From Sepioteuthis lessoniana (Eukaryota; Mollusca; Cephalopoda; Myopsida; Loliginidae), in the NCBI GenBank assembly GCA_963585895.1, contig OY757921.1, positions 78,444,834 through 78,508,833 on the forward strand: a stretch of DNA of 64,000 nucleotides, in the 5' to 3' direction. Shown here one piece after another: positions 42,710-53,351 of this stretch (positions are counted from its first letter, which is position 1; each line of letters opens with the position of its first letter). The notes beneath the pieces were generated by a model. It was not told where the DNA came from. It saw only the letters and a program-made list of their open reading frames with translations, and made no database searches. A program made the translations under genes and the position numbers.

Positions 42710-43476
42710 GTTGTATCGTGGCTCGTACCACGTGACTTCTGGTATCCCGGAGGAATAAAAGACGTCGTGTTTCTTAAGCACGGACAGTTCTGAAAGTAAA
42801 TAGTAATACCAACTTCGGACGTAACACCCACGGCACGAGACTTATAATATTTGTTGAACTGTACCACTTCAGTTAATGTAGCATATCCAAAATACTAAAA
42901 TGTAAAATATTCAGATGCAGAGAAATCCCGAAACACTGACGACTCTCCATAGCTCAGGTACGAAACGTTTATTAACTTCTTGAGTTTAGTTTTTCGACAC
43001 GAGGAGAGACACAATTTTTACTGTGCTGACTGTTCCTACATCAACCTTCAGTCAACCCCCAGCTGGACTGGCCTCGCCCAGAGTCAAATCTCAACTAACT
43101 GACAAAAAAAAACGCACTGCGCATCCCGTAGCCCCCAGCTGGACTGCCCGGCCCAGAGTCAAAATCTCAACTGGCCTCGCCCAGAGTCAAATCTCAACTA
43201 ACTGCTTTTTTCAAAAATCACCAAAATTCCCAGCCCATCGCTTGCGGGCATGACGTCATTCACACCCCAGATCTATTTCCTATCTGGGTTTTTTATTATG
43301 ATTGTCATATCCTCTGCGCACGAGCGTGAACATCTACACTAAGAGCCGAACAGTTCAAAGCCTAACCAAACCGAATGATAAAATATAACTAACGAAAAAT
43401 CATTCTGCAATTATATAACATTAATAAATAATTAACTCTATTTCACAGAGGATCTCTTCCTTACCACAATACAACA
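42710..43476 (+). mobile_element. LTR-2 solo LTR, split by LTR-1
   Basis: TGTTGTATCGTGGCTCG to CCACAATACAACA, flanked by TATTT (42705-42709, 43477-43481). It contains GGAATAAAAGACG near 42752 (TATA-like position of the 25296 copy). Removing LTR-1 and one TTAA gives about 219 bp, comparable to 255 bp at 25296. Confidence 0.85.
42877..43420 (-). mobile_element. LTR-1 solo LTR, inserted in LTR-2
   Basis: 544 bp, plus-strand ends TGTAGCATATCC and TTATATAACA, flanked by TTAA (42873-42876, 43421-43424). An internal duplication repeats 'gcccagagtcaaatctcaac' at about 43079 and 43179, with a related block at 43152. On the minus strand the polyadenylation-like TTAATAAACG lies near 42968. Confidence 0.85.
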
Positions 43477-43788
43477 TATTTTTACATTCAACTGTGTGGA
43501 AACAAGTAACTGATGTTTAATTGAATTATTACTGAAACATAACAATACTTGGAAGCATTTAACTGTGTGCCAATGAATGACTAATGTTGAATAGAATAAT
43601 TAATGTTAAATAGCAATATATATAACTACTTCATTGTGTAAATAAATGGTTAATATTTAATAGAATTATAAGTGTTAGATAGCAATAATTGAAACCATTT
43701 AACTGTGTAGAAGCAATAGCAAAAACTAGTGAGCAAACAAATTAGTTCTAACTCATTTAAAAGAAAAAGAAAAATCTTGCATATCATG

Positions 43789-44705
43789 TACGTGGTGCAT
43801 TCAATAAGATTCCAGATTTTTTTGTACAGGCATTTAAAATTGTCAAAGACTCTTAAAAATCCAGTATGTTATTGCTATATATCTTATGAGATGACTGACC
43901 AATTTTTATGATTACAGATTCAAATGAACAGCTACAACAGGAATTGGAATACACCCTACTAAAGCCTGATTGTCACAGCTGGGGAATTTCAAAAATGCAA
44001 TCTGGACTTTAGAAGAACGATATGCAATAAAATTCTGTTTTAAACTTAGAAAAAATGCCATGCAATGAAAGCTGGATCTACTGCTATGACCCAGAGACCA
44101 AGAGACAGAGTTCCCAGTGGAAGCATGCTGGCTCTCCCAGGACCAAGAAGGCCAGACAGAGCAAATCCACCCACAAAATTTTGATGATCCCTTTTTTGAC
44201 AGCACTGGCATGATCTACATGCACTGAGTTCCCACTGGACAGACGGTAAACAAGGAATACTATGTTGAGGTTTTAAGGGAGTTCAGGGAGAGATTCTGTC
44301 GGAAGAGGACAGTACTCTTCAAATCGGGTCAGTGGCATTTTCAGCAGGACAATGCACCAGTCCACAACTAAATCCTTGTCACTGACTATTTGACCAAGAT
44401 GGGAATCAAGACAGTTCCTCACCCTCCCTATAGTCCAGACCTTGCTCCCTGTGACTTTTGCTTATTCCCTAAGCTCAGAGGCTGTCGTTATGAGACAATT
44501 GAGATGAAAGAGGCTGTGACGAAGGTCATTGACACGGTCATAGAAGAGGACTTCGATGGGGCCTTCCAAAAGTTGTTGGAACGGTACAACAAGTGCATTG
44601 CAGCCGGAGGAGATTACTTCGAAGGGGAGAAGAGTTTCATGTGTGTACTATCAATAAAAGTGCCCATACGAAAAAAGTCTGGAAACTTATTTAATGATCC
44701 TCGCA
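43789..44705 (+). mobile_element. Mariner-family transposon, copy 2, inactive
   Basis: The right inverted repeat (GCCCATACGAAAAAAGTC...AAACTTAT, 44661-44690) and a diverged left one (GTGGTGCATTCAATAAG) enclose a plus-strand transposase. WIYCYDPETKRQSSQWK gives the first catalytic Asp, QQDNAPVHN the second, and YSPDLAPCDFCLF the third (D,D34D). Nonsense codons occur in YMHWVP (TGA) and after DNAPVHN (TAA). The helix-turn-helix part between about 44040 and 44070 is deleted. The C-terminal 119 codons (44390-44749) are open. Confidence 0.88.
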
Positions 44706-44968
44706 TATCTATTCAAATGTATGCAAATAAACGACTGATGTTAAATTGATTAATAGTAAATAAAATTATTTGTATTTGATAGAAATACTTTAAACCATTT
44801 AACTGTGTCCGAAACAAATGTGCTCAGATTTGTTTTAAAGTTTTATCAATCACAAATGTGTTTACAAGTCAAATATATATTAATATATAAATATAAACAG
44901 AATTTGGCATTAAATAACCTACAAGTGTTGATATACCATAAAAACAAACCAAACTAAATCGAATTCAA

Positions 44969-45204
44969 CTATAACCGCGAGGACTAAGCGCATCTCTTCA
45001 AATAGAAAATCCATAAAGGTTTTTTTTAAATGCGTTAATAAACACTTTTTACGAGATGTCGACCCGTCCGGGGTTAGGAAATCGCGTTCATTGTACGGTC
45101 ATATTTACATTTTTTTTTGTCCTTGATTTTTTTAAGATTTTAATTTTTTTTCCACAATCTAATCGAAAAGAAATGATTTTTAGGTAGATCTTTTCAATCC
45201 ATAC
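44969..45204. other. AT-rich spacer
   Basis: No clear match. 'gtccggggttaggaaatcgcg' at 45069-45090 resembles an end sequence near 30800 and 49985. Confidence 0.35.
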
Positions 45205-45415
45205 ATCAGACCTGAACAGTTAAGGCCACTCCGGGTCAGAATGAACACGAGAGTAATGGCAATGAAAGGGTAACATGATACTCCTCAGAGCTCCCGAATT
45301 TGAGCTTCACCACTGGATACAGTTTAATGTTTTACACAGGACCCCACTCTTTTTTTGCGGGGTTCTTACCCCTCTGCAGAAGATAAATCCAGGCTATTCT
45401 AAGCCTTATCGACAG
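45205..45415 (-). repeat. LR variant core
   Basis: 'gagtaatggcaatgaaaggg' followed by 'ttcaccactggatacagttt' and 'cttacccctctgcagaag', then 'ctaagccttatcgacag'. It is the same variant as 50080-50295 and 31400, which diverges from the main LR core. Confidence 0.6.
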
Positions 45416-46320
45416 AATTGCCAATGATGAAGAATCAAAAACAAGTTTGCTTCATTGGAGCAATAGACTATTTGCTTAATTAAAGGTTGCTTTGATTTTA
45501 TGCTAGCAATAACGGAATACAAGAGAATTCAAAAAGATAATTACTTTTGGCCAGAAGTATTTTTCAATTCTTATTAAAACTCTCGAAACATGCTTCCAGA
45601 AAAACTTAATTCCCAGAGCCGTTACTGCTAAATGGCTTGATATTTTGGTACAACAAGCGGAGGAACTTTTGGAGAAATAAAATAGAATGCTCGTGTGAGT
45701 CAATTTGGAAGTAAATAGCTGTAACAAAATGTCGTATGAAAAGGAAATGGCGCCCATTCATTTCACGAGAAATGTTTCCAAGACATATTTCCTTAAATAT
45801 ATCTGTAATGGTATGTATTTTGTCTCGAAAATAGCGAAGATGATTATTTGGGTGTCCATCAGGAGATATAAAATTATCAGAACATATCATCTAAATATAC
45901 TTTTATTCTTTTCCTGCCGATAACATGACCTCTTATCTCTCCTTACTGTCAGAATCCTTTTCATCGCCAACAACAGCAACAGCAACATCGACATCATCAT
46001 TTGCTGGGTTTTGAAGAAAATGGAATGACATAAAGAATGCTGACCGTTTCAGACTATTATTCTGCCGTCTGAAAGTCTTGAGATTGGTGCCATTGTTTCT
46101 TAGTTTTAACATGGGATTATTCTTGGTTCCCAAAGGGGATCTTTTCAGTTTGTAAATTCTTCTTATGTTGCTATCTGCCAGAAGGGAACAGCTGAAGAAT
46201 ATATTTGTTATTCATTACTTATAAGCATTAATGCTATCGTTTCTAGCAGAAGTCTGTATCAAAAACTCTAAGGCCCATCAGTTGCTTATTTACCGTTGTT
46301 GTCCAGAAGAAAGATGTTTC
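45416..46320. other. Unassigned stretch
   Basis: Mixed composition with several short frames (45503-45890 minus, 45705-45923 plus, 45933-46133 minus). None shows a domain, and the codons do not look conserved by eye. Confidence 0.35.
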
Positions 46321-46324
46321 GAAG

Positions 46325-47336
46325 ATTTGGTTTACTTTCTTTGTATCAACCTTCATGGGATATTTAATGCCAAAGCTATCCTTGTGTTATATTTTGACCC
46401 CTCGCCCCGGCCTAAAAATGCTATTCCAAGGTAATACACCGAAAGGGAAGTGACACATTCCAACGGCCAGTAATCGAAAGAGATCGCGTGGGCGGATTAA
46501 GGCTTATGATATGGGACAAGGTGAAGGTCTCATTGTGCCATTACAGTCATGCACCGGAAGAGAGTAACCTCTGAACTGCATGAAAGTTATTTCCGCTTGA
46601 TGACGATTAAACATCCGATTCGAAGATCCAGTTGGCGATCGTGTGGGCGTTGAGTTATTATTTAACTCAGTTGAGTTTGGGTCCCAGGCAGTTGCCAGTA
46701 GAATTCCAGACAGTAGAGACCAGATGTGGTAGGGAAGGTCACACCCAACCGAGGGGGCACTCGGAAAACCCCCGATGCAGTTGCCAGCAGACTTCCAGAC
46801 AGCTAGAAACCAGATGTGGTAGGAAAGGCTCCACCCGACCGAGGGGGCCCTCGGAAAAGCCCCGATGGAGTGGACCCCAAGACCTCTGGTTGAGCATCTA
46901 AGAGAACAAGAAAGACACAACGTGACGGTCATAACAGTGGGGTCAAAATATGAAGTTTATGTTCAGTCTCTAGCACCCTCTCACATGCAAACCTTGAACA
47001 ACCCTTTCGAAACCCTTGCAATAAAGTGAGAGGTGAATATTTTTCTAAAGAAGTCCTCTTTGTTCTTCCTTCCTGCATCTTAATTCTTCTTGCGTCTTCC
47101 TTCCTTCATGCGTCTTAATTATGGTGTCGTTGTGATGCTGAATGAACGTGTAAATAACTATATAACACTTGTATAAGGACTGTAGTGGTACTATTTGACC
47201 CTTACTGAAGAAATAAAGAAGGTTCATAGTTTGCCTAAGTGTATAAGTTTGAAAGTGAACTTAATAGCGTGACTGGAGTTCGAACTCGCTTACTACGATG
47301 TCGCAGACAAACATGTTAGCCACTACACCACAGGGA
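46325..47336 (-). repeat. SINE-2, split by LTR-3
   Basis: Antisense tail part at 46325-46384 ('tttctttgtatcaacc'...'tttaatgccaaagc'). The rest is at 47168-47336 ('actgtagtggtactatttgacc', 'cgactggagttcgaactcgc', 'gttagccactacaccacagg'). Removing the LTR and one CTTG rejoins the SINE. Confidence 0.75.
46385..47167 (+). mobile_element. LTR-3 solo LTR, long form
   Basis: 783 bp from TGTTATATTTTGACCCC to CTATATAACA with CTTG on both sides (46381-46384, 47168-47171). It has AATAAAGTGAGAGG near 47021 (polyadenylation-like, shared with 48238 and 50902). A segment of about 89 bp is duplicated in tandem (about 46688-46776 and 46777-46866), partly explaining its length over the 435-510 bp copies. Confidence 0.82.
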
Positions 47337-47399
47337 TCTCCCCACCCCCATTGTTTGTATTTTATTTTCATTTCGATGCCATCTAGTTTTCCAAAAGAA

Positions 47400-47690
47400 A
47401 TATCATCATCATCATCACCATGTCGTGCCCCTAGCACGGATATCCCTGACCCTCTCTCGCCACTTCTCCCTATCGTTCATCGCCTCTGGTAGGTCTTCAG
47501 GGCTACATCCCGTATCCTCACATAGATGCTGATTGTATGTTCGAGCTGGTCGTCCTGCTTTTGCCCGGCCATATGTGGGGGTCTATAGGAGTACATCACT
47601 TATGAGCTCGTCCCTGCTTCTCCAGCACTGTCCTGCATGTCTGCTTCCTTTAAACTATCAAAGTTAGACGAACCAGACATGCAGGACAAA
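47400..47690 (-). pseudogene. LINE-B 3' end with a small inverted end
   Basis: (ATC)n at 47402-47420, then antisense LINE-B through 'ctctcgccacttctcccta', 'cagctggtcgtcctgc'-type and 'ctgctcctccagcactgtcc'. At 47640-47690 the strand flips: 'agttagacgaaccagacatgc' is LINE-B in the plus direction, overlapping the same region. This gives a short foldback at the truncated 5' end. Confidence 0.75.
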
Positions 47691-47761
47691 AGAAATATAA
47701 ACATCTTTTATCATTGCGAATGCTGCACCATCTCTGATATTTGAATGTAGGATATTTTGTC

Positions 47762-48497
47762 AGCGGACTCCCTGTCGTTTAATGGCTAAAGTGCTTGACA
47801 GCAGCGAGTTGGAACTCCAATCGCATTATTTCATTTTCGGACTAATGTAAAATATTGGCCCCGGCCAAGCAGTCAAAATAGGAAATGCACCTGTGTAAAT
47901 AACATGTGCATCCGGTCGAGGAATATCAGGATATAACCTTGACCGTGGACGGGTTGAATTGAGTGCGAAATTGTGACGCTCGCAGGAAGAAGAGTGGGCG
48001 TCAAATTATTATATTATTCGGTGCACAGGAAATTCAATCAGTTAGAAAGAAGATGCTGGAATGAGGAACATATCCCAGAGAGGCTGGCCCCCAGGCTCGC
48101 GGTTGAGCAGCCCAGGAGAACGGGAAAGAAACGCTGTTATGGCCATAAGAGTGGGGGTCAATATGTTGCAGTTCTGTTTAGCCTCCAACTCACCTCTCAC
48201 ACAGTAAAATCTTTAATAACCCTTTCGAACCCTTTCAAATAAAGTGAGAGGTATATTTTTCTAAAGAACTGTGTCGCTCGTCTTTATTGTGTCGTCATTA
48301 TGATTCTGCATGCATCTGCATATGCGTATGCATAGTTGTTCATGGCTATACAACACTAATACCCTTGGAAAAGGAATGAACCCTCTTGTCCCTCCAGCAA
48401 TGAGTTAAATAGTATCACTGATGTTCTACTACAAGGATGGTTTTGACGTTAAATATCCCCTGAAGGTTGATATGCCATTAACCAAACCAAAAACCTT
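47762..48497 (+). repeat. SINE-2, split by LTR-3
   Basis: Head and box region at 47762-47845 ('gtcgtttaatggctaaagtg', 'gagttggaactccaatcg', 'tttcggacta'). The remainder is at 48356-48497 ('taatacccttggaaaagg' to 'ggttgatatgccattaacc'). Target CTAA is duplicated around the LTR. Confidence 0.78.
47846..48355 (+). mobile_element. LTR-3 solo LTR
   Basis: 510 bp from TGTAAAATATTGGCCCC to GGCTATACAACA, flanked by CTAA (47842-47845, 48356-48359). It shares 'ggatataaccttgaccgtgg', 'gctgttatggccataagag' and AATAAAGTGAGAGG with the other LTR-3 copies. The 89-codon frame inside it is not a gene. Confidence 0.83.
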
Positions 48498-48827
48498 CTT
48501 TTTCTCTACCCTACCGACAGAGGTTAGAATAAAGACTATCTCCTGCAGTGGGGTAAGATGCTACCTCCACAAAAAAAAAAGTTTCTAGGGCATGACACGA
48601 AACTGCATTGCATAAACATTTGTTATTCTTAAAGAAATGATGCATTTGAATGGTAATACCTTCGATAGTTCACCCCAACCTTAGAACATCCGTCTTTCAG
48701 CAAAAGAAAAATCACCAGTGAAAAACTTCGTGACATATCTTTGAACTGTTGGAATATTTTTTTAAAGAAAAAGCTAAAATTTTTCCTTACTTTTTTCAGC
48801 GTCAAATCTTGACTTGATACAAGAAAT

Positions 48828-49043
48828 ACACCAATTTTAATAGATTATCTTTATACTCCGAATTTACTAGATTATCTTAATACACCGGTTTTAATAGATT
48901 ATCTTTATACAACAAATTTAATAGATTATCTTAATACACCAATTTTAATATATTATCTTTATACTCTAAATGTAATAGATAATCCTAATACACCAAATTT
49001 AATTGATTATCTTATTAAACTAATTTTAATAGATTATCTTAAT
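48828..49043. repeat. 27-bp minisatellite, 8 copies
   Basis: The unit is like ACACCAATTTTAATAGATTA followed by TCTTTAT. Alternation of ...CTTTAT and ...CTTAAT ends suggests a 54-bp dimer. 5-20% divergence, no spacer. Confidence 0.88.
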
Positions 49044-49224
49044 ACAGTTGTGACAATGTATCAAATATGATATTGATAAATGAAGTTCGTTAAAATGAAA
49101 CTTTCCTTATGTTTTGTCAAGACAAACCCGGATAGATTCCATATAATATATTAATTTTTGATTTTTGATTTTTGCAAGTGTTGATTTAATTGTCTATTAT
49201 ATAATTGTTCTAAAATCCATTAAT

Positions 49225-49840
49225 AGTGTTTGGTTGGTTGTGTCTTCTGGCAACCCTAGTTGGTTATTTAATCCTAAATCTGGCCTATACATATATATTA
49301 AATACAAGATTTGTAAACGGTTGGTAATCAAATCGTTTATTAGATATAATTTTTAAACGAACCAGAATTAATTTGTTTGAACACAATAAAACGGTTTCCA
49401 GAATTGTTATCAAACACTAATAGTTTTATTTGCACATAGTTAAATTGTTTCAAGTATTGCTATATAACGCTGGTCATTCTATTCAACATTATGCCTTTGT
49501 ACATAACTAAATGGTTCCAAGTATTTCTATGTAATACTAATTATTCAATTTAACTGTCATTTTTGGCACACAGTTAAGTTGCTTCAAGTATAGTAAATGA
49601 TTAAACAGTTCTATTTGACCTATATATGGGACCCTACTAGGTGCAAGCTATCCAGTTCCGAGTGGACCTGGGAGTAATGGCAATGAAGGTGTGCTTTACA
49701 TTCCCCCAAAGCTTCATGACTGAAGCCTTATCATCAGATGCAGTTACGTGTTATATTCAGGACATTCGTGGGGAGAGGGGTGTCTTACATCTCTGGAGAA
49801 ATGCAGTCGGCGTATTCAACAGCCACAGCCGACTGCACTG
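49225..49840 (-). repeat. LR repeat, full arrangement
   Basis: Antisense tail 'ggttatttaatcctaaatc', AT-rich units with 'tttgcacatagttaaattg', core (GGGACCCTACTAGGTGC, 'agtaatggcaatgaagg') and head 'cacagccgactgcac'. Confidence 0.72.
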
Positions 49841-50079
49841 AATGATTCAGATTGCACGTTTTAATAATCTTACAGTCTTGGATTAACGATCCGTTCAAAT
49901 TTATATCTGTTGATTGATTAATGCACTGATTGATTTAAACGGCATTTCAACCTGTCAAAGATTATATTATACCTAAATCTTAGGAATCGCGTTCATCATT
50001 CATATTTCCATTTCGTTTGTAGTTGCTTCTTAAGATTTTTTACACGGTCTAATAAGATATGATTCTTTTTTTTAAATAC

Positions 50080-50295
50080 GTCTATTTAAACTATAAATGG
50101 AACTCTAACAGGGTTGAAGTGTTTCTGGAGGCAATTGCAATGAAGGGGCTCTCTACACTCGTCTGATCTTCAGAATTGGAGCTTTATAATCAGATCCAAT
50201 TTAGTGTCATACCCAGGCAACCCCTTTTGAAGGATTCGTAGTTTTGCCTCTCTTTATAGTATTTAGTCAGCGTATTCTAAGCCTCGGCGACAGTA
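50080..50295 (-). repeat. LR variant core
   Basis: 'aactctaacagggttgaag', 'ggcaattgcaatgaagggg' and 'taagcctcggcgacagt', matching the variant at 45205-45415. Confidence 0.58.
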
Positions 50296-50579
50296 CAAAA
50301 ATTATATCTGAATTTTAAATACATTTTAGAATCATAGCCAAGTAATTTGAATTGATTTATTTACAATATCCGTGGATTGGTTTTAGTCCAGGTTTAAAGC
50401 GCAGTTTGAGTAATCAGAAACCAAACATTTTAGACCTTATTTTTCCGGTGCAGGTGTCATTGGGGAACAAGAAAACAGGCCATGCCTTGTTAACATAGAG
50501 CATTCTTAATATGGATATGAAATTAATCAAAATCTAAAGGTGAGGCTCCTGTTGTGGAAATCTGGGAAGTGTGACATAC

Positions 50580-51014
50580 TGTTATATATTGACCCTCGAT
50601 CGAGCCGTCAATCAAGAGATGCCCCTGTGAAAATAAGCGGAAGAACAGCGGAAGCAGGTGAACGTTAGAAAATAATATAACCAGGTGCCCAGGCGGTTCG
50701 AGTCAGTTGGAGACAGGATGCCGAAGTGAGAACCAGCTTGCAGACTGAGGGCTTTGGGCCCTTAGTAACCCCCGGTTGAGCAACCGAAGCCAAGATGTGA
50801 AAGAAGTGCTGCTATGGTCGAGAGAAGAATTTGGGTCAATATAGCAGTCCGTCCTTGTCTCCACTCATTTCTCACACACAACAAACGTCACCTTTTCAAA
50901 AATAAAGTGTGAGAGACTTATATAAAGAAGTGTATTCGTTCGTTATCGAAGTCGTCATTATCAGTTGATTATGTTTCTGTGTATATTAGCATACGCGTAG
51001 TATACTATACTACA
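50580..51014 (+). mobile_element. LTR-3 solo LTR
   Basis: 435 bp from TGTTATATATTGACCCTCG to ATACTATACTACA, flanked by ATAC (50576-50579, 51015-51018). It shows GATCGAGCCGTCAATC, 'gctgctatggtcgagag' and AATAAAGTGTGAGAG at 50900-50915. This is the cleanest LTR-3. Confidence 0.85.
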
Positions 51015-51144
51015 ATACATCTTCATTGCTATTACTCCCAGGTTCACTTGATGCTGTATAACGAAAGTACAAAGAAAAATATTGCGTTGGAATGTTAAAA
51101 GCAGGAATAGTTGTGATTATGATGAAACATTTACAGACGAGTGT

Positions 51145-51205
51145 AATATCGGTATTAAATAACCCATAAGGAGTTGATATACCGTTAAACAAATAAGCTA
51201 AATCA
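51145..51205 (+). repeat. SINE-2/LR tail fragment
   Basis: 'tattaaataacccataagg' then 'gttgataccgtt'-like sequence with AAACAAATAAG. Only the 3' tail is present. Confidence 0.6.
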
Positions 51206-51629
51206 ATCCATCAAATAGAGATTAATTATCTTTCTCGCCTTTCCTTTTCACCAATAGCCAATTGATTTGGGTGCAATGCTTGTAAAAAAGTTCTCTATTT
51301 GATTATCCAAATGTCTCAGTTATTCCCACGTCCATTTAAGAATTACCACAGAATAGACACAGCCCAGGGGTTTAGACCTTTTATCATTTTTGCGCTGTTG
51401 ACTTTAGCTCCCTTGTTTTACTTCTTTTTTTTTCTTTTTTCTTTTTTTTGCTTGGAGTTTTGTTTATCACTTTTTCCTTCATTCCATCCTTGATTCAATC
51501 AGTAAGGTGTCTAAGTTATCTTTCCTGTTTAGTGTCTTGAAATTCCATTTTTGTTATTTCCTACTACACATTTCTTGATTTCTAAGTTTATTCTAATATC
51601 CAGGCTAAATATCTGAAATGGTAGCCTTA
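51206..51629. other. T-rich spacer
   Basis: Poly-T/C tract at 51420-51480, otherwise unassigned. Confidence 0.4.
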
Positions 51630-52077
51630 TTTATAAAGTTTTATTTCAAACAATTCAGTTTAACAAAAGTACAGTTTTTTTTTAATTTATTCACAGTTAA
51701 ATGTCAAAACAGTTCTATTTCAAACAATTCAGTTGAACATAAGTACACAGTTTAAACGTCAAAACAGTTCTATTCCAAACACAGTTTGAATGTCAAAAAC
51801 ATTTCTTTTTGAAACAATTCAGTTTTATATAAGTACAGTTTAAATGTCAAACACTTCTATTTAACCCATAGATAGGACACAATCAGGTGCTACTACTCCA
51901 GGCCAGAATAGACCTGCGAGCGATGGCAATAAAAGGGTACTCTGTATTCCCCAAAGCTCCAGAATTATTGGAACCTCATCATCAGATTGTTTAGTGTCAT
52001 ATCAGGACATTTGTTAGGGGAGACCTTCCCTCTCTGCAGAGATGCAATCGGTATATTCTGCAGCCCCAGCCGACTAA
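51630..52077 (-). repeat. LR repeat
   Basis: AT-rich units (four 'caaacaattcagtt' blocks), core (CCATAGATAGGACAC, 'gcgatggcaataaaagg', 'tgtcatatcaggacattt') and head 'cagccccagccgactaag'. The tail is not present on the left. Confidence 0.75.
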
Positions 52078-52815
52078 GAAGAGACAACTAAATTTTAATT
52101 GTAATTTTCTTTTTAATGAATTATCTTCTTTCTATTATTGGGACACTCAAAAATATTTTGAAAAAACATTATACTATTATCTTATATTATTTAATCAAGT
52201 TTGTTTAAATCATCCTCTAAAAGTTCTAATTCCACAATTTTTACTAAGGGAGATAATCATATCAACATGATGGAAATACGCTTTGTAGGATAAGACTTGT
52301 AGCATATCTTTATCTGATTAACGGGATTTAAGCGTTTTATCCGTCTTTCTTTTAATTCCTTCCACACACAACCGCAAAATTGTGTTGAGATCAGAAGAAT
52401 AGATATGATAAGAGAGAATTGATATGATTCACTCAGTGCTGGCTTCTGTCATGGTTTCTTATGAATTGTCTTTCTTGCTCAATGAAACGAAAAAGGACAA
52501 TGAATTTATAACCTTTACCGTGAATTGTGAAAAGATTGCGTAAAAGTCAACTTGAAAAAAAGTTAATGATGAATATAATTCAAGGCGAATATGCTTAACA
52601 GTACGAGAGTTTATTTCACGTTCCAGCAGCGTTTCTGGCATTTGATCAATTTCCAAAATCGTATCTTTCTCAAGACTTTCGTTTTTTTTGGGGGGGGGGT
52701 TGTTCTTTTTTTGTTTTTTCTTTTTCTTTTTCTTATTGATCAAGTTTCTCTTGTCTCAATTTATTCTTGCCTTTTTCTTTTTATCCTCCTTTCTATTTTA
52801 TTGCTTGTGTTTCTC

Positions 52816-52855
<40 letters not shown>

Positions 52856-53114
52856 CCTTTTTCTTTTTTTAGTTCTTTTTTTTTCCCCATCCTTCCATCT
52901 TTTCAGCTCAACGTTTTCAGAATGTCTTGCCTATGTCATCAATCTTGATTTAAAGGCAGAGTAATGACCCTTACTTAACATCTAGTTATATAGTCATTTT
53001 ATGAGTATATATTGATTCGGATCTCAGAATACTCCCTTAACATTTTATCCATTTTCGATTTGTTCGAGCTGAAAGTATGATAATAAAAGATTAAGATTGC
53101 AAACCAGTTCGAAA
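52078..53114. other. AT-rich and low-complexity DNA
   Basis: Poly-T/G tracts at 52680-52740 and (TG)n at 52824-52852. Frames of Phe/Leu/Val/Cys here are low-complexity artefacts. No repeat family or protein was recognised. Confidence 0.5.
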
Positions 53115-53351
53115 TTATATCGGTTGGTTGGTTGGATTTTATGGTATATCAACCATTGTAGGTTATTTAATGCAAAACCCTTTATACATATATTTGAAAA
53201 CACATTTTGTGGATAACGAGCCTGAGATCTTTTTGCACATATTTAAATGGTTTCAAGTATTTCAATCAAATAAATAATTCTATTTACAATTTATCATGCT
53301 TTTGCATACATTTCAATTGACATAGGAATTCTAAATAAATAATTCGTTGGT

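Larger units (their letters stand above)
42405..44968 (+). repeat. LR repeat, full length but split by three insertions
   Basis: Head and core at 42415-42615, AT-rich units at 42616-42709 and 43482-43735, more units at 44706-44870, and tail 'cctacaagtgttgatatacc'...'aaacaaaccaaac' at 44905-44960. LTR-2 (with LTR-1 inside) lies at 42710-43476 and a mariner at about 43789-44705. Without them the LR would be about 900 bp. Confidence 0.72.

Noticed and set aside
42945-42975. Hammerhead core in LTR-1 (CTGACGA ... GAAAC)
   Set aside because: The bases between the two core parts do not form a helix II in this copy or in the 3472 copy, and no helix I is evident.
45503-46133. Short frames on both strands as a small gene cluster
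   Set aside because: No domain, no splice-site pattern I could defend, and frames overlap on opposite strands.
46504-46932. 142-codon minus-strand frame with repeated VGW/VGCDLPYHIW segments
   Set aside because: The repetition reflects the tandem duplication inside LTR-3, and the frame is antisense to the LTR.
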